Part shown: positions 1 to 7,285 of the stretch, piece by piece | Position numbering within the stretch: position 1 is the first letter of the stretch | How the letters are laid out: each line of letters opens with the position of its first letter | Source: Flavobacteriales bacterium UBA1995 | GTDB taxonomy: Bacteria > Bacteroidota > Bacteroidia > Flavobacteriales_D > Sanyastnellaceae | Length of the DNA: 9,220 bases | Assembly (NCBI GenBank): GCA_002336475.1 | Contig: DDCX01000025.1 | Location: 24,376-33,595 of the forward strand | Direction: 5' to 3' | Position numbers and translations under genes: made by a program | Notes under the pieces: model-generated | What the model was told of the DNA's origin: nothing | Database searches by the model: none | What the model saw: the letters and a program-made list of their open reading frames with translations, nothing else

Positions 1-733
1 CAGCCTCAGCAGCAGGAGCGGCCTTAGCGGCAGCCTCCTTATCGGACCCACGGTCCGCCAGTCCCTCTTTGATGCCCTCAACGATAGCGTCTACAACAGC
101 CTTGATGGACTTGCTCGCATCGTCGTTTGCAGGAATGGGAAAGTCTACAGGACGGGGGTCACTGTTGGTGTCCACCATAGCAATGACAGGAATGCCCAAC
201 TTCTTGGCTTCTGCCAAGGCGATGTGCTCTTTCATGACGTCTACAATAAACACGGCAGCAGGGATCCGATTCATGTCGGAGATCGAACCGAGGTTCTTTT
301 CCAGCTTGGCGCGCTGACGGCTCACTTGAAGGCGCTCTCGCTTGGACATGGTGTTCAACGTACCGTCGGCCTCCATTTTGTCGATCTGCGTCATTTTGCG
401 GATCGCCTTGCGGATGGTCGCGAAGTTGGTCAACATACCTCCTGACCAACGCTCGGTCACGTACGGCATGTTCACGGACTCAGCCGCTTCCGTTACGATA
501 TCCTTTGCTTGCTTTTTGGTCGCGACAAACAAGATGCGCTTTCCACTCTTGGCCATCTGCTTGGCAGCCGCTGCGGCATCGTCCACAAGTACAACAGTCT
601 TGTGAAGGTCAATGATGTGGATGCCCTTCTTCTCCGTGAAGATGTAAGGGGCCATATGGGGGTTCCACTTGCGCTTGAGGTGGCCGAAGTGGGATCCTGC
701 TTGAAGCAGTTGGTCGAAGTTGGTGCGTGCCAT
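1..733 (-). CDS. rpsB: 30S ribosomal protein S2 (partial, C-terminus beyond left edge)
   Basis: S2 is a small-subunit ribosomal protein that binds late in 30S assembly between head and body, near S1. The frame begins at an ATG on the complementary strand (733-731) and gives 244 complete codons before the edge. Visible S2 hallmarks are GSHFGH near residues 13-18, the run [12 protein letters not shown] (21-32), [10 protein letters not shown] (94-103) and [13 protein letters not shown] (181-193). From about residue 229 the protein turns into an Ala/Lys-rich tail ([13 protein letters not shown]), as in the C-terminal extensions of many Bacteroidota S2 proteins; its end is not visible. No Shine-Dalgarno precedes the start, which is normal for this phylum. 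It is the last visible gene of the rplM-rpsI-rpsB set; tsf commonly follows rpsB but would lie outside the window. Confidence 0.97.
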   Translation of the reverse strand, partial: MARTNFDQLLQAGSHFGHLKRKWNPHMAPYIFTEKKGIHIIDLHKTVVLVDDAAAAAKQMAKSGKRILFVATKKQAKDIVTEAAESVNMPYVTERWSGGMLTNFATIRKAIRKMTQIDKMEADGTLNTMSKRERLQVSRQRAKLEKNLGSISDMNRIPAAVFIVDVMKEHIALAEAKKLGIPVIAMVDTNSDPRPVDFPIPANDDASKSIKAVVDAIVEGIKEGLADRGSDKEAAAKAAPAAEA

Positions 734-759
734 AATGCTACGTTCCTGGGGTTAAGCAA

Positions 760-792
760 CAGAGAGGTAGCTTCTGGTGAAGGTCCCCTCTG
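760..792 (-). promoter_or_regulatory. Two-stage RNA hairpin in the rpsB leader
   Basis: Read on the minus strand, CAGAGGGG (792-785) can pair with CCTCTCTG (767-760) over 8 bp, including one G-U pair. Inside, CTTC (782-779) pairs with GAAG (774-771) around an ACCA loop, leaving a small internal loop of AC against CTA. The element ends 26 nt before the rpsB ATG, in the 103-nt rpsI-rpsB gap. This position and the bulged shape suit a leader at which a ribosomal protein (possibly S2) could feed back on translation. It could also be a processing site or an attenuator, although no T-run follows it. The structure is seen in the sequence; the regulatory role is inferred. Confidence 0.5.
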
Positions 793-836
793 TTTGGATG
801 CTAGCTGTATATAAAAAAGAAAAGAGTTGCTGTAGA

Positions 837-1223
837 TCAGCGCTTAGAGAACTGGAACTTCTTCCGAGCCTTCTTCTGACCGAACTTCTTACGCTCAACC
901 ATACGTGGATCACGGGTGGTGAGGCCTTCGGCTTTCAAAGTGGGCTTGAGCTCTTCGTTCAATTCGATTAGCGCCTTGGAGATCGCCAGGCGCAGGGCCT
1001 CCGCTTGTCCAGTAATGCCGCCGCCATCGAGGTTCGCCTTGATGTCGAACTGGTCGAGGGTCTCAGTCAGCATAAAGGGCTGCTTGACCTTGTATTGAAG
1101 GGTAGGGAGCGGGAAGTACTCCGTAATGTCCCGCTTATTGATGGTCACCTTGCCAGTGCCTTGCGTCATGTAAACGCGGGCGATGGCATTCTTACGGCGT
1201 CCTGAGGTATTGATCGTCTGCAT
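837..1223 (-). CDS. rpsI: 30S ribosomal protein S9
   Basis: S9 sits in the head of the 30S subunit, and its C-terminal tail reaches the P-site tRNA. The 128-residue product is full length for the family. It has the N-terminal GRRKNAIARVYM motif (8-19), the GGGITGQAEALRLAISKAL core (67-85) and the basic tail DPRMVERKKFGQKKARKKF ending in the invariant SKR (105-128). The start ATG (1223-1221) lies only 5 nt after the rplM stop, so the two are probably translated from one message, the conserved L13-S9 pairing of bacteria. After its stop the minus strand is T-rich (about 824-812) but lacks a convincing GC-rich stem, so read-through into rpsB is likely. Confidence 0.98.
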   Translation of the reverse strand: MQTINTSGRRKNAIARVYMTQGTGKVTINKRDITEYFPLPTLQYKVKQPFMLTETLDQFDIKANLDGGGITGQAEALRLAISKALIELNEELKPTLKAEGLTTRDPRMVERKKFGQKKARKKFQFSKR

Positions 1224-1228
1224 GCGAA

Positions 1229-1678
1229 TCAGGAGGGAATGGCGTGAGCGGTGGGCTGCTGTGCCTCATGGCTGTGCTCAGCACCAACGATAACGTGAAG
1301 GTTCTTGTAAATGGCGCGGCCAAGGCGGTTCTTAGGAAGCATGCCGCGAACAGCATTTTCTACCAAACGCTCTGGAGTGCGCTCAAGCACTTCCTTGGCG
1401 GTACGGCGGTATTGACCACCTGGGTAACCTGAGTAACGGATGTACTCTTTGTCCTCCCACTTGTTTCCAGTCAACTCCACCTTCTCAGCATTGATTACAA
1501 TGACGTAGTCACCACAATCTGCGTGCGGGGTGAAATTCACCTTGTGCTTTCCTCTAAGGAGGCGGGCGATTTCAGAACAAAGACGGCCCAATCGCTGCCC
1601 CTCGGCATCGACCAGCAACCATTTCTTGTCGGCGTTCTCCTTGTTGACGGAGACGGTTTTGTAGCTCAACGTATCCAC
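1229..1678 (-). CDS. rplM: 50S ribosomal protein L13, GTG start
   Basis: L13 is an early-assembling 23S rRNA-binding protein. With a GTG start (1678-1676) the product is 149 aa and begins (M)DTLSYKTVSV, matching the conserved N-terminus of Bacteroidota L13. The frame stays open 138 codons further upstream, but that stretch runs antisense into tdk, has no L13 similarity and offers no better start near the conserved N-terminus. Visible family motifs are VDAEGQRLGRL (23-33), LRGKHKVNFTPHADCGD (41-57), LTGNKW (69-74), YPGGQ (85-89), RGMLPKNRLG (111-120) and GAEHSHEAQQP (132-142). It is the first gene of the minus-strand ribosomal operon, with a candidate promoter just upstream. Confidence 0.96.
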   Translation of the reverse strand: MDTLSYKTVSVNKENADKKWLLVDAEGQRLGRLCSEIARLLRGKHKVNFTPHADCGDYVIVINAEKVELTGNKWEDKEYIRYSGYPGGQYRRTAKEVLERTPERLVENAVRGMLPKNRLGRAIYKNLHVIVGAEHSHEAQQPTAHAIPS

Positions 1679-1697
1679 TGCGCTTCGTAGTTGATAA

Positions 1698-1716
1698 ACC
1701 CCGGAAAATTCGGGGT
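1698..1716 (-). repeat. Palindrome at the predicted rplM transcription start
   Basis: ACCCCG (plus strand 1698-1703) is followed by a 7-nt loop and its exact reverse complement CGGGGT (1711-1716). It lies between the candidate rplM promoter and the rplM GTG, beginning 20 nt upstream of that start codon on the minus strand. If the transcription start is a few bases downstream of the -7 box, the palindrome would straddle or directly follow it. It could therefore act as DNA (an operator) or as a 5'-end hairpin in the mRNA. The symmetry is certain; any function is inference. Confidence 0.4.
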
Positions 1717-1717
1717 G

Positions 1718-1749
1718 CGAATATAGTGGCAATTCCGATGGGGTACAAA
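1718..1749 (-). promoter_or_regulatory. Candidate Bacteroidetes-type promoter for rplM-rpsI-rpsB
   Basis: On the minus strand TTTG (1749-1746) is followed after exactly 20 nt by TATATTCG (1725-1718). The Bacteroidetes primary sigma factor consensus is TTTG, roughly 19-21 nt, TAnnTTTG, so only one base of the -7 box differs. The implied start is near 1711-1714, giving a leader of about 35 nt before the GTG of rplM. This is the only gap on the minus strand upstream of the ribosomal genes, so a promoter is expected here. Confidence 0.55.
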
Positions 1750-1876
1750 CCCCTGAGCAAGAGTGTTTCCCACGGACCAAAGTGGATGACCAAACACCTG
1801 CCAAAAACGTCCGTGCACAGTGCTTGGAAAAGATACCGCACCACTTGCCCGAACTCCATCGTAAAATTGAGGATTC

Positions 1877-2503
1877 ATGACGGCATACGAAAGACATCCG
1901 CCCCATCCAGTCGGTGGCACCATCGAGGTCATTGCCGGCCCGATGTTTTCCGGAAAAACAGAAGAGCTGCTGCGCCGCTTGCGCCGGGCCAGCTTGGCGA
2001 AACAGGCCGTGACCTTGTTTAAGCCTGAGCGCGACAACCGCCATGACACGACCGACGTGGTCAGCCATGATGCGCGCCGCCAACCCGCCCACGCTATGGC
2101 CGATGCTCCTGCCCTAGAAGCCATGGTAGAGCAGTTGATTGCCGACGATAAGATGCCAGACGTGGTCGGCATTGACGAGGTCCAGTTCTTCGGAGAAAAA
2201 ATTGTAGACGTCTGCAACAGATTGGCTGATTCGGGCATCAGGGTCATCACTGCGGGCTTGGACCTCGACTATCTCGGACGTCCATTTGGGTGCATTCCTC
2301 TGCTCTTGGCACATGCCGAGTATGTGACCAAGTTGCATGCGATTTGCTCCATCACGGGGAGGCCTGCCCACTTCTCTCACCGCATGGAAGGCGGCAGCGA
2401 AGACGTTCAAATTGGTGGCGCCGAGTCTTATCAAGCGCTGTCACGTGAACCTTACAATGAGGTGGTGGTCCGCGCTCACCACCGCGTCACCAGCGCCGAA
2501 TGA
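1877..2503 (+). CDS. tdk: Thymidine kinase (type II, TK1-like)
   Basis: It phosphorylates thymidine (and deoxyuridine) with ATP in the cytosol, for pyrimidine salvage. The 208-aa product has the P-loop GPMFSGKT (21-28), the basic helix TEELLRRLRRA (28-38), VVSHDA (61-66), the catalytic/Mg site DEVQFF (100-105, with E101 the likely general base) and the lasso-side motif GLDLDYLGRPFG (127-138). The zinc region is altered: where many TK1-like enzymes have CxxC, this one has CSIT (C157, T160), and no C-terminal Cys pair is present. I recall similar zinc-Cys loss in other Flavobacteriia, so it may be a lineage trait. The start ATG at 1877 is the first in the frame near the conserved N-terminus; no clear promoter was seen except a weak TAAAATTG at 1862-1869. 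Its stop overlaps the next start (ATGA), which suggests translational coupling. Confidence 0.96.
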   Translation: MTAYERHPPHPVGGTIEVIAGPMFSGKTEELLRRLRRASLAKQAVTLFKPERDNRHDTTDVVSHDARRQPAHAMADAPALEAMVEQLIADDKMPDVVGIDEVQFFGEKIVDVCNRLADSGIRVITAGLDLDYLGRPFGCIPLLLAHAEYVTKLHAICSITGRPAHFSHRMEGGSEDVQIGGAESYQALSREPYNEVVVRAHHRVTSAE

Positions 2504-5034
2504 CCATCGGCGGGGACCTTTGGAGTCACCTGGCAACCTCCCTCTCCGGGGCGGTAACAGCGACGGCCAATCAAGGACCTCCCCATTTCGAGCACCTGTC
2601 CACGGATACCCGCACACTTCACGGTACCGCGGAAATACTGTCTCATACCGTATTCATCGCGCTGCGCGGGCCCCGTCACGACGGACACGCCCACGTGGCC
2701 GCAGCTGCTGCAGCCGGTGTTCAGGGCTTTATACTCGCTTCAGACTGGTCAGGCGAAGACCCCGAAGGCCATGTCTTGCGCGTGCCTGACACATTGGCTG
2801 CACTGCAGGCTCTGGGCCGCGCTGCGCGGCTTGCTCGCACAGGAAAAGTTGTGGGAATCACAGGGTCCAATGGCAAGACTACCGTCAAAGAATGGGCACA
2901 CGCTTTGACGCCGGGTACACACCGCGTATCTAGAAGTCCAGGCAGCTGGAACAGCCAAGTTGGCGTCCCGCTTTCCCTGTGGGCAATGGACGACAAGGCC
3001 GAGACTTACCTCGTAGAAGCAGGCATTTCGATGCCAGGCGAAATGGAAGTCTTGGCCTCGATCATTCAACCCCACATTGGCGTCATGGTGCACTTTGGAG
3101 AAGCCCATGGTGGCCATTTCTCTCACCGAACATCCAAAGCCCAGGAAAAAGTCCGCTTGTTTAAAGACTGCGACAATGTGATTTTGGGCACGCATGACCC
3201 CGACGTGATCCAGGCATTACGCGACCAAAACATGGCAACACGGTGCATCCATTGGGCGGTTCCGAGTTCTGCTGAACCGGACACCCTTCCAGGAACGTGC
3301 GCGTTGCGCATCGGGCACCTCGAAAAAGAAGAACATCACACCGTACTGTCAGGCACATGGAGGGGAAAGCACCTCAACTGGAGGGTCCCCTTCGCTGACG
3401 ATGCCAGCCTATCAAATGCCCTCACGGCAGCGCTTCTTGTGCTCGAGTTAACCGGTAACGTTGATGCGGTTACAGAGAAGCTCCCCCTCCTCCAGCCCCT
3501 CGGAATGCGCTTGGAGCACTTGTCCGGAACAGGTGGAGGAACCATCATCAATGACACGTGGAACCACGACCTCGATGGACTGTCTACAGCATTAGAGGCG
3601 TTGGACCGCCTTGCTGGCAACCATAAAAAAGCCGTCATCCTGTCTGATTTGGTGCCCTACGACCGCCACGATCCCGACCAATTCAAAAGGCTCAAGCTCA
3701 CCTTGGGACAGCATCAAATCGACCACTGGATTTCCGTAGGGTCTGAACTTTCGAATGGAATTCCCGGTGTCCCTGACGATAAAACAGAGCGCTTCAACAC
3801 GACAGAGGCGCTTCTCAATAGCACAGCACTGGACCGCTTGCAAGGCTGGAATGTGCTCGTCAAAGGAGGACGGGCATTTGCCTTTGAAAGGGTGTCCCGT
3901 GCGCTCGAAGCCAACCCGCACACCACCGTTTTTGACCTGGATTTAGGCAGGCTCGCCCAGAACCTCGAGCAACACAGAGAGAAGTTTGGACTGCCCATCA
4001 TGGGCATGGTCAAAGCCTTCGCATACGGGGCCGGCGACGCCGTTGCGGTTGAGTTAAACCGCCTCGGTATATCCCGCCTGGCCGTGGCCTTCACTGAAGA
4101 AGGCACCGCCCTTCGAAAAGCTGGGGTACAATGCCCCATCATGGTTTTAAATGCCGACCCCCAGCGGTTTCAAGACCTGTTGGAGTGGCGCCTCGAACCC
4201 GAAGTACACCGGTTGGACACCCTCGACCAATGGGGCCGGGCCCGCGCAAACCACACCGGATCTGATCCCCGTACCAACGGCGTGCACCTCAAAGTCGAAA
4301 CAGGAATGCACCGGCTTGGGCTCGCGCCCGAAGAAGCACACGCAGCGGGGGCAAAATGTGCCGCGCTCGGCATTCCCATCATCAGTGTCTACAGCCACTT
4401 GTCTGCAGCCGATGACGCCCAAGCAGACGCCCATACCCACCAGCAAATCAAGGCCTACAATGCTGCTTGTCAGGCGGTTCAGTCAGGTTGGTCCAGCACT
4501 ACAGGCGGGTCAGAGGGGCCGCAATTCATCCGGCACTTGGCCAATACCTCGGGAGCGGCACGGTTCCCTGAAGCCCATTTCGACATGGTGCGCATTGGAC
4601 TGGGTCTGTATGGCCTGGATGCCTCTGGCACCATGGAAAACCTCCAGCCCATCGGCCGGTTTCACACGCGAATCAGCCACCTGCACACCGTTCCTGCAGG
4701 AACGCCTGTTGGTTATGGCGCAAAAGATTCAGCAGACCACGACCGGCTAATCGCAACCTTACCTGTGGGCTATGCAGACGGCCTTCCGCGCTCTGCTGGA
4801 ATGGGGAACGTGTACCTTTTCACAGGAGGCCAGTTGTGCCCTACGGTTGGGCCTGTTTGCATGGATGGTTGCATGATCGATGTCACGGGTTTGACGGTCA
4901 GGGTGGGGGACCCGGTAGAAATATTTGGTGACCAAGCTTCCCTAGAAGACCTGGCTTCCGCCACCGGCACCATTCCCTATGAAATACTGTGCCGCATTCC
5001 CCAGCGGGTGAGGCGAAGGCACCTGCGCACCTAA
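2500..5034 (+). CDS. murF-alr: Bifunctional UDP-MurNAc-tripeptide:D-Ala-D-Ala ligase / alanine racemase
   Basis: This 844-aa fusion makes D-alanine from L-alanine and adds D-Ala-D-Ala to the UDP-MurNAc tripeptide, two steps of cytoplasmic peptidoglycan precursor synthesis; such fusions are typical of Bacteroidota. The MurF half (about 25-470) has STDTRT (34-39), the ATP loop GITGSNGKTT (119-128), NSQVGVP (151-157), AGISMPGEM (174-182), the LGMRLEH site (334-340) and the C-terminal LVKGGRAFAFE (453-463). The racemase half (about 475-840) has the PLP lysine in MVKAFAYG (K505), KVETGMHRLG with R605, YSHLSAAD with H633, VRIGLGLYG (697-705), the second catalytic base in VGYG (Y739) and PYEIL (826-830), so both active sites look intact. 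A Ser/Gly-rich stretch (about 662-674) looks like a small insertion before the RHLANTSG segment. The start overlaps the tdk stop by 4 nt; there is no Shine-Dalgarno. Confidence 0.97.
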   Translation: MTIGGDLWSHLATSLSGAVTATANQGPPHFEHLSTDTRTLHGTAEILSHTVFIALRGPRHDGHAHVAAAAAAGVQGFILASDWSGEDPEGHVLRVPDTLAALQALGRAARLARTGKVVGITGSNGKTTVKEWAHALTPGTHRVSRSPGSWNSQVGVPLSLWAMDDKAETYLVEAGISMPGEMEVLASIIQPHIGVMVHFGEAHGGHFSHRTSKAQEKVRLFKDCDNVILGTHDPDVIQALRDQNMATRCIHWAVPSSAEPDTLPGTCALRIGHLEKEEHHTVLSGTWRGKHLNWRVPFADDASLSNALTAALLVLELTGNVDAVTEKLPLLQPLGMRLEHLSGTGGGTIINDTWNHDLDGLSTALEALDRLAGNHKKAVILSDLVPYDRHDPDQFKRLKLTLGQHQIDHWISVGSELSNGIPGVPDDKTERFNTTEALLNSTALDRLQGWNVLVKGGRAFAFERVSRALEANPHTTVFDLDLGRLAQNLEQHREKFGLPIMGMVKAFAYGAGDAVAVELNRLGISRLAVAFTEEGTALRKAGVQCPIMVLNADPQRFQDLLEWRLEPEVHRLDTLDQWGRARANHTGSDPRTNGVHLKVETGMHRLGLAPEEAHAAGAKCAALGIPIISVYSHLSAADDAQADAHTHQQIKAYNAACQAVQSGWSSTTGGSEGPQFIRHLANTSGAARFPEAHFDMVRIGLGLYGLDASGTMENLQPIGRFHTRISHLHTVPAGTPVGYGAKDSADHDRLIATLPVGYADGLPRSAGMGNVYLFTGGQLCPTVGPVCMDGCMIDVTGLTVRVGDPVEIFGDQASLEDLASATGTIPYEILCRIPQRVRRRHLRT

Positions 5035-5055
5035 GTGCCATCGTAACTTCGGGCC

Positions 5056-5238
5056 GTGGACCGATCAAGGAAAATCCCCATCGAAGAAGGAGACACTTAT
5101 CCTTCACCAGAAGGATTCCTTGTGTTCACTGAACAATATCACCGCAAACGCGGCTATTGCTGTACCAGCGGTTGCAAGCACTGTCCCTATGGTTACGACA
5201 AGGGGACAGGTCGCATCCGCAACCCCAAAGGCCTCTGA
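5056..5238 (+). CDS. DUF5522-like small Cys-rich protein
   Basis: This 60-aa protein has the signature of the uncharacterised DUF5522 family, as I recall it: an acidic lead-in (EEGDTYPSPEGFLVFTEQYH, residues 10-29), then RGYCC-x3-C-x2-CPYGYDK. Four Cys (two adjacent, one after three residues, one after two more) plus a His between the last two suggest a metal-binding knuckle (zinc or iron). Binding is not shown. The only possible start is GTG at 5056: a TAA lies in frame at 5044-5046 and there is no internal Met. The C-terminus is short and basic. It lies 21 nt after murF-alr and 10 nt before hutU, so it is probably co-transcribed. No signal peptide or membrane segment is present. The function is unknown. 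Confidence 0.85.
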   Translation: MDRSRKIPIEEGDTYPSPEGFLVFTEQYHRKRGYCCTSGCKHCPYGYDKGTGRIRNPKGL

Positions 5239-5248
5239 ACCGATCGCC

Positions 5249-7285
5249 ATGAATACCACCATTGCCACCGATCCAACCACTGCTGCGTTTCGTCAGGAAA
5301 TAGCCGCCGGGCTCCCCGACGCCCTGCCCGAAGCTCAGCAACGTTCAGCCGATGTCTCACACGCCCCAGTGCGCAAGGACATCCTGAACCCCAAACAAAA
5401 AGAGCTGGCCCTGGCCAATGCCTTGCGGTATTTTCCTGTCGCACAACACGAAGTCCTCGCGCCAGAGTTTGCCGCAGAACTTCGCGACTTCGGCCGCATC
5501 TACATGTACCGGTTCATGCCGAAGTACGCCGTGCATGCGCGCCCCATTGACGCATACCCCGCCCAGACACCTCAGGCGGCGGCGATCATGCTGATGATCC
5601 AGAACAACCTGGACCCCGCGGTGGCACAACACCCCGAAGAGTTGATCACGTATGGAGGCAACGGGGCGGTCTTTCAGAACTGGGCCCAATACCGCTTGGT
5701 CATGCGCTATTTGAGCGAAATGACCAATGAACAAACGCTGGTCATGTACAGCGGCCACCCCCTAGGGTTGTTCCCCTCCCATGCCACTGCACCACGTGTG
5801 GTCGTGACCAACGGCATGGTCATCCCCAATTACAGCGGTGCCGATGACCTCGAACGCATGAATGCTTTGGGCGTGAGCCAGTATGGCCAAATGACCGCGG
5901 GATCCTACATGTACATAGGGCCCCAAGGCATCGTGCACGGGACCACCATCACCGTGCTCAACGCAGGTCGCCGTTTGGACCCCGAGAACCCTACGCTTGC
6001 AGGCAAACTTTTTGTGACCGCTGGCCTTGGAGGAATGTCCGGTGCCCAACCCAAAGCAGGCAACATCGCTGGAGTCGTCTCAGTCACCGCTGAAGTGGAC
6101 GGTGCAGCGGCTTGGAAACGCCACGAACAAGGCTGGGTAGACCACGTCATAGAAGATGTTGCTGAACTCGCTCGCCGCGTGAAAGCCTCGATGGCCAGCA
6201 AAGAGGCCGTGAGCTATGCCTACCTGGGCAATGTGGTTGACCTCTGGGAACACTTCTACGATGCGGACATCCACATACATCTGGGTTCAGATCAAACGTC
6301 CTTACACAACCCATGGGCAGGGGGCTACTACCCCGCTGGACTTACGTTCGAGTCGGCACAAAAAATGATGGCCGAGGACCCCGAACGGTTCAAGGAGTGT
6401 GTCCAACAAAGCCTGCGCCGGCATACCGCTGCTGTCAACCGACACACTGAAAAAGGAACGTATTTCTTTGACTACGGGAACGCCTTCCTGCTGGAGAGTT
6501 CAAGGGCTGGTGCCGACATCATGGCTGAAGACGGCGAAGCCTTTCGGTACCCCAGTTATGTGCAAGACATCATGGGCCCCATGTGCTTTGATTACGGTTT
6601 TGGACCGTTCCGTTGGGTATGCGGTTCAGGCGACCCTGCCGATCTGGACAAAACAGATGCCATCGCATGCGAAGTACTCGAAGGCATGATGGCTGAGGCA
6701 CCGGCCGAAATCCGGCAGCAAATGGCCGACAATGTGCAGTGGATTAGAGGAGCCAAGGCCAACAAGCTTGTGGTCGGTTCACAGGCCCGCATTCTCTATG
6801 CCGACGCAGAGGGCCGCATGCGCATCGCCAAGGCGTTCAACCAGGCCATCGCCAGTGGCGCACTCTCAGGCCCTGTCATTCTGGGCCGTGACCACCATGA
6901 TGTCAGCGGAACCGACTCCCCCTACCGGGAGACGTCTAACATTTATGACGGCTCTGCATTCACCGCGGACATGGCCGTCCAAAATTTTGTGGGTGATGCG
7001 TTCAGGGGGGCCACATGGGTGTCCCTCCACAATGGAGGCGGAGTGGGATGGGGTGAAGTGGTCAATGGCGGATTTGGCATGCTCCTCGACGGATCATCCG
7101 AAGCCGAAGCCAAACTCACCTCCATGCTCCACTGGGATGTCAACAACGGCATCGCCCGCAGAAGCTGGGCCCGCAGCAGCCAGGCTCAGTTTGCCATTCG
7201 ACGTGCCATGGAAGCCGAACCCAAATTGAAAGTCACCTTGGCACAAAACGCCGACGCCGACCTCATTCGCCGCGCCCTTTCCTAA
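5249..7285 (+). CDS. hutU: Urocanate hydratase (long form)
   Basis: It converts urocanate to 4-imidazolone-5-propionate using tightly bound NAD+, the second step of histidine degradation, in the cytosol. The product is 678 aa, matching the longer Bacteroidota class rather than the roughly 557-aa Pseudomonas type. The start is taken as ATG 5249 because the 43 codons upstream in frame overlap the DUF5522 gene and lack family character. Motifs include YGGNGAVFQNWAQ (135-147), SGHPLGLFPS (168-177), TAGLGGMSGAQPKAG (257-271), SDQTSLHNPWAGGYYP (347-362), GPMCFDYGFGPFRWV (443-457, with C446 the likely catalytic Cys by comparison with the FCxGxGPFRW site of short forms), GRDHHDVSGTDSPYRE (546-561) and SLHNGGGVGWGEV (592-604). 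No other hut gene lies in the window. Its TAA stop shares one base with the next ATG. Confidence 0.97.
   Translation: MNTTIATDPTTAAFRQEIAAGLPDALPEAQQRSADVSHAPVRKDILNPKQKELALANALRYFPVAQHEVLAPEFAAELRDFGRIYMYRFMPKYAVHARPIDAYPAQTPQAAAIMLMIQNNLDPAVAQHPEELITYGGNGAVFQNWAQYRLVMRYLSEMTNEQTLVMYSGHPLGLFPSHATAPRVVVTNGMVIPNYSGADDLERMNALGVSQYGQMTAGSYMYIGPQGIVHGTTITVLNAGRRLDPENPTLAGKLFVTAGLGGMSGAQPKAGNIAGVVSVTAEVDGAAAWKRHEQGWVDHVIEDVAELARRVKASMASKEAVSYAYLGNVVDLWEHFYDADIHIHLGSDQTSLHNPWAGGYYPAGLTFESAQKMMAEDPERFKECVQQSLRRHTAAVNRHTEKGTYFFDYGNAFLLESSRAGADIMAEDGEAFRYPSYVQDIMGPMCFDYGFGPFRWVCGSGDPADLDKTDAIACEVLEGMMAEAPAEIRQQMADNVQWIRGAKANKLVVGSQARILYADAEGRMRIAKAFNQAIASGALSGPVILGRDHHDVSGTDSPYRETSNIYDGSAFTADMAVQNFVGDAFRGATWVSLHNGGGVGWGEVVNGGFGMLLDGSSEAEAKLTSMLHWDVNNGIARRSWARSSQAQFAIRRAMEAEPKLKVTLAQNADADLIRRALS

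Noticed and set aside
812..840. Possible rho-independent terminator after rpsI (GCTG/CAGC stem, then a T-rich run on the minus strand)
   Set aside because: The stem is only 4 bp and partly overlaps the stop codon; too weak to call, and read-through into rpsB is expected.
1231..1236. AGGAGG on the plus strand near 1231, resembling a Shine-Dalgarno
   Set aside because: It lies inside the coding end of rplM, which is on the other strand, and no plus-strand gene follows.
1862..1869. TAAAATTG just before tdk as a -7 promoter box
   Set aside because: One mismatch to TAnnTTTG, but the nearest TTG upstream is only 14 nt away instead of about 20, so it is not supported well enough to annotate.
1679..2092. 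138-codon open stretch upstream of and in frame with rplM on the minus strand
   Set aside because: It lies antisense to tdk and across the divergent promoter region, shows no L13 similarity, and the conserved L13 N-terminus begins at GTG 1678.
4151..4750. 199-aa frame within murF-alr in another plus-strand phase
   Set aside because: The overlapping racemase frame carries all catalytic motifs; this frame has low-complexity composition and no family motif.
5120..5248. Upstream in-frame extension of hutU (43 codons)
   Set aside because: It overlaps the DUF5522 gene in a different frame and has no urocanase character; the ATG at 5249 leaves a 10-nt gap.
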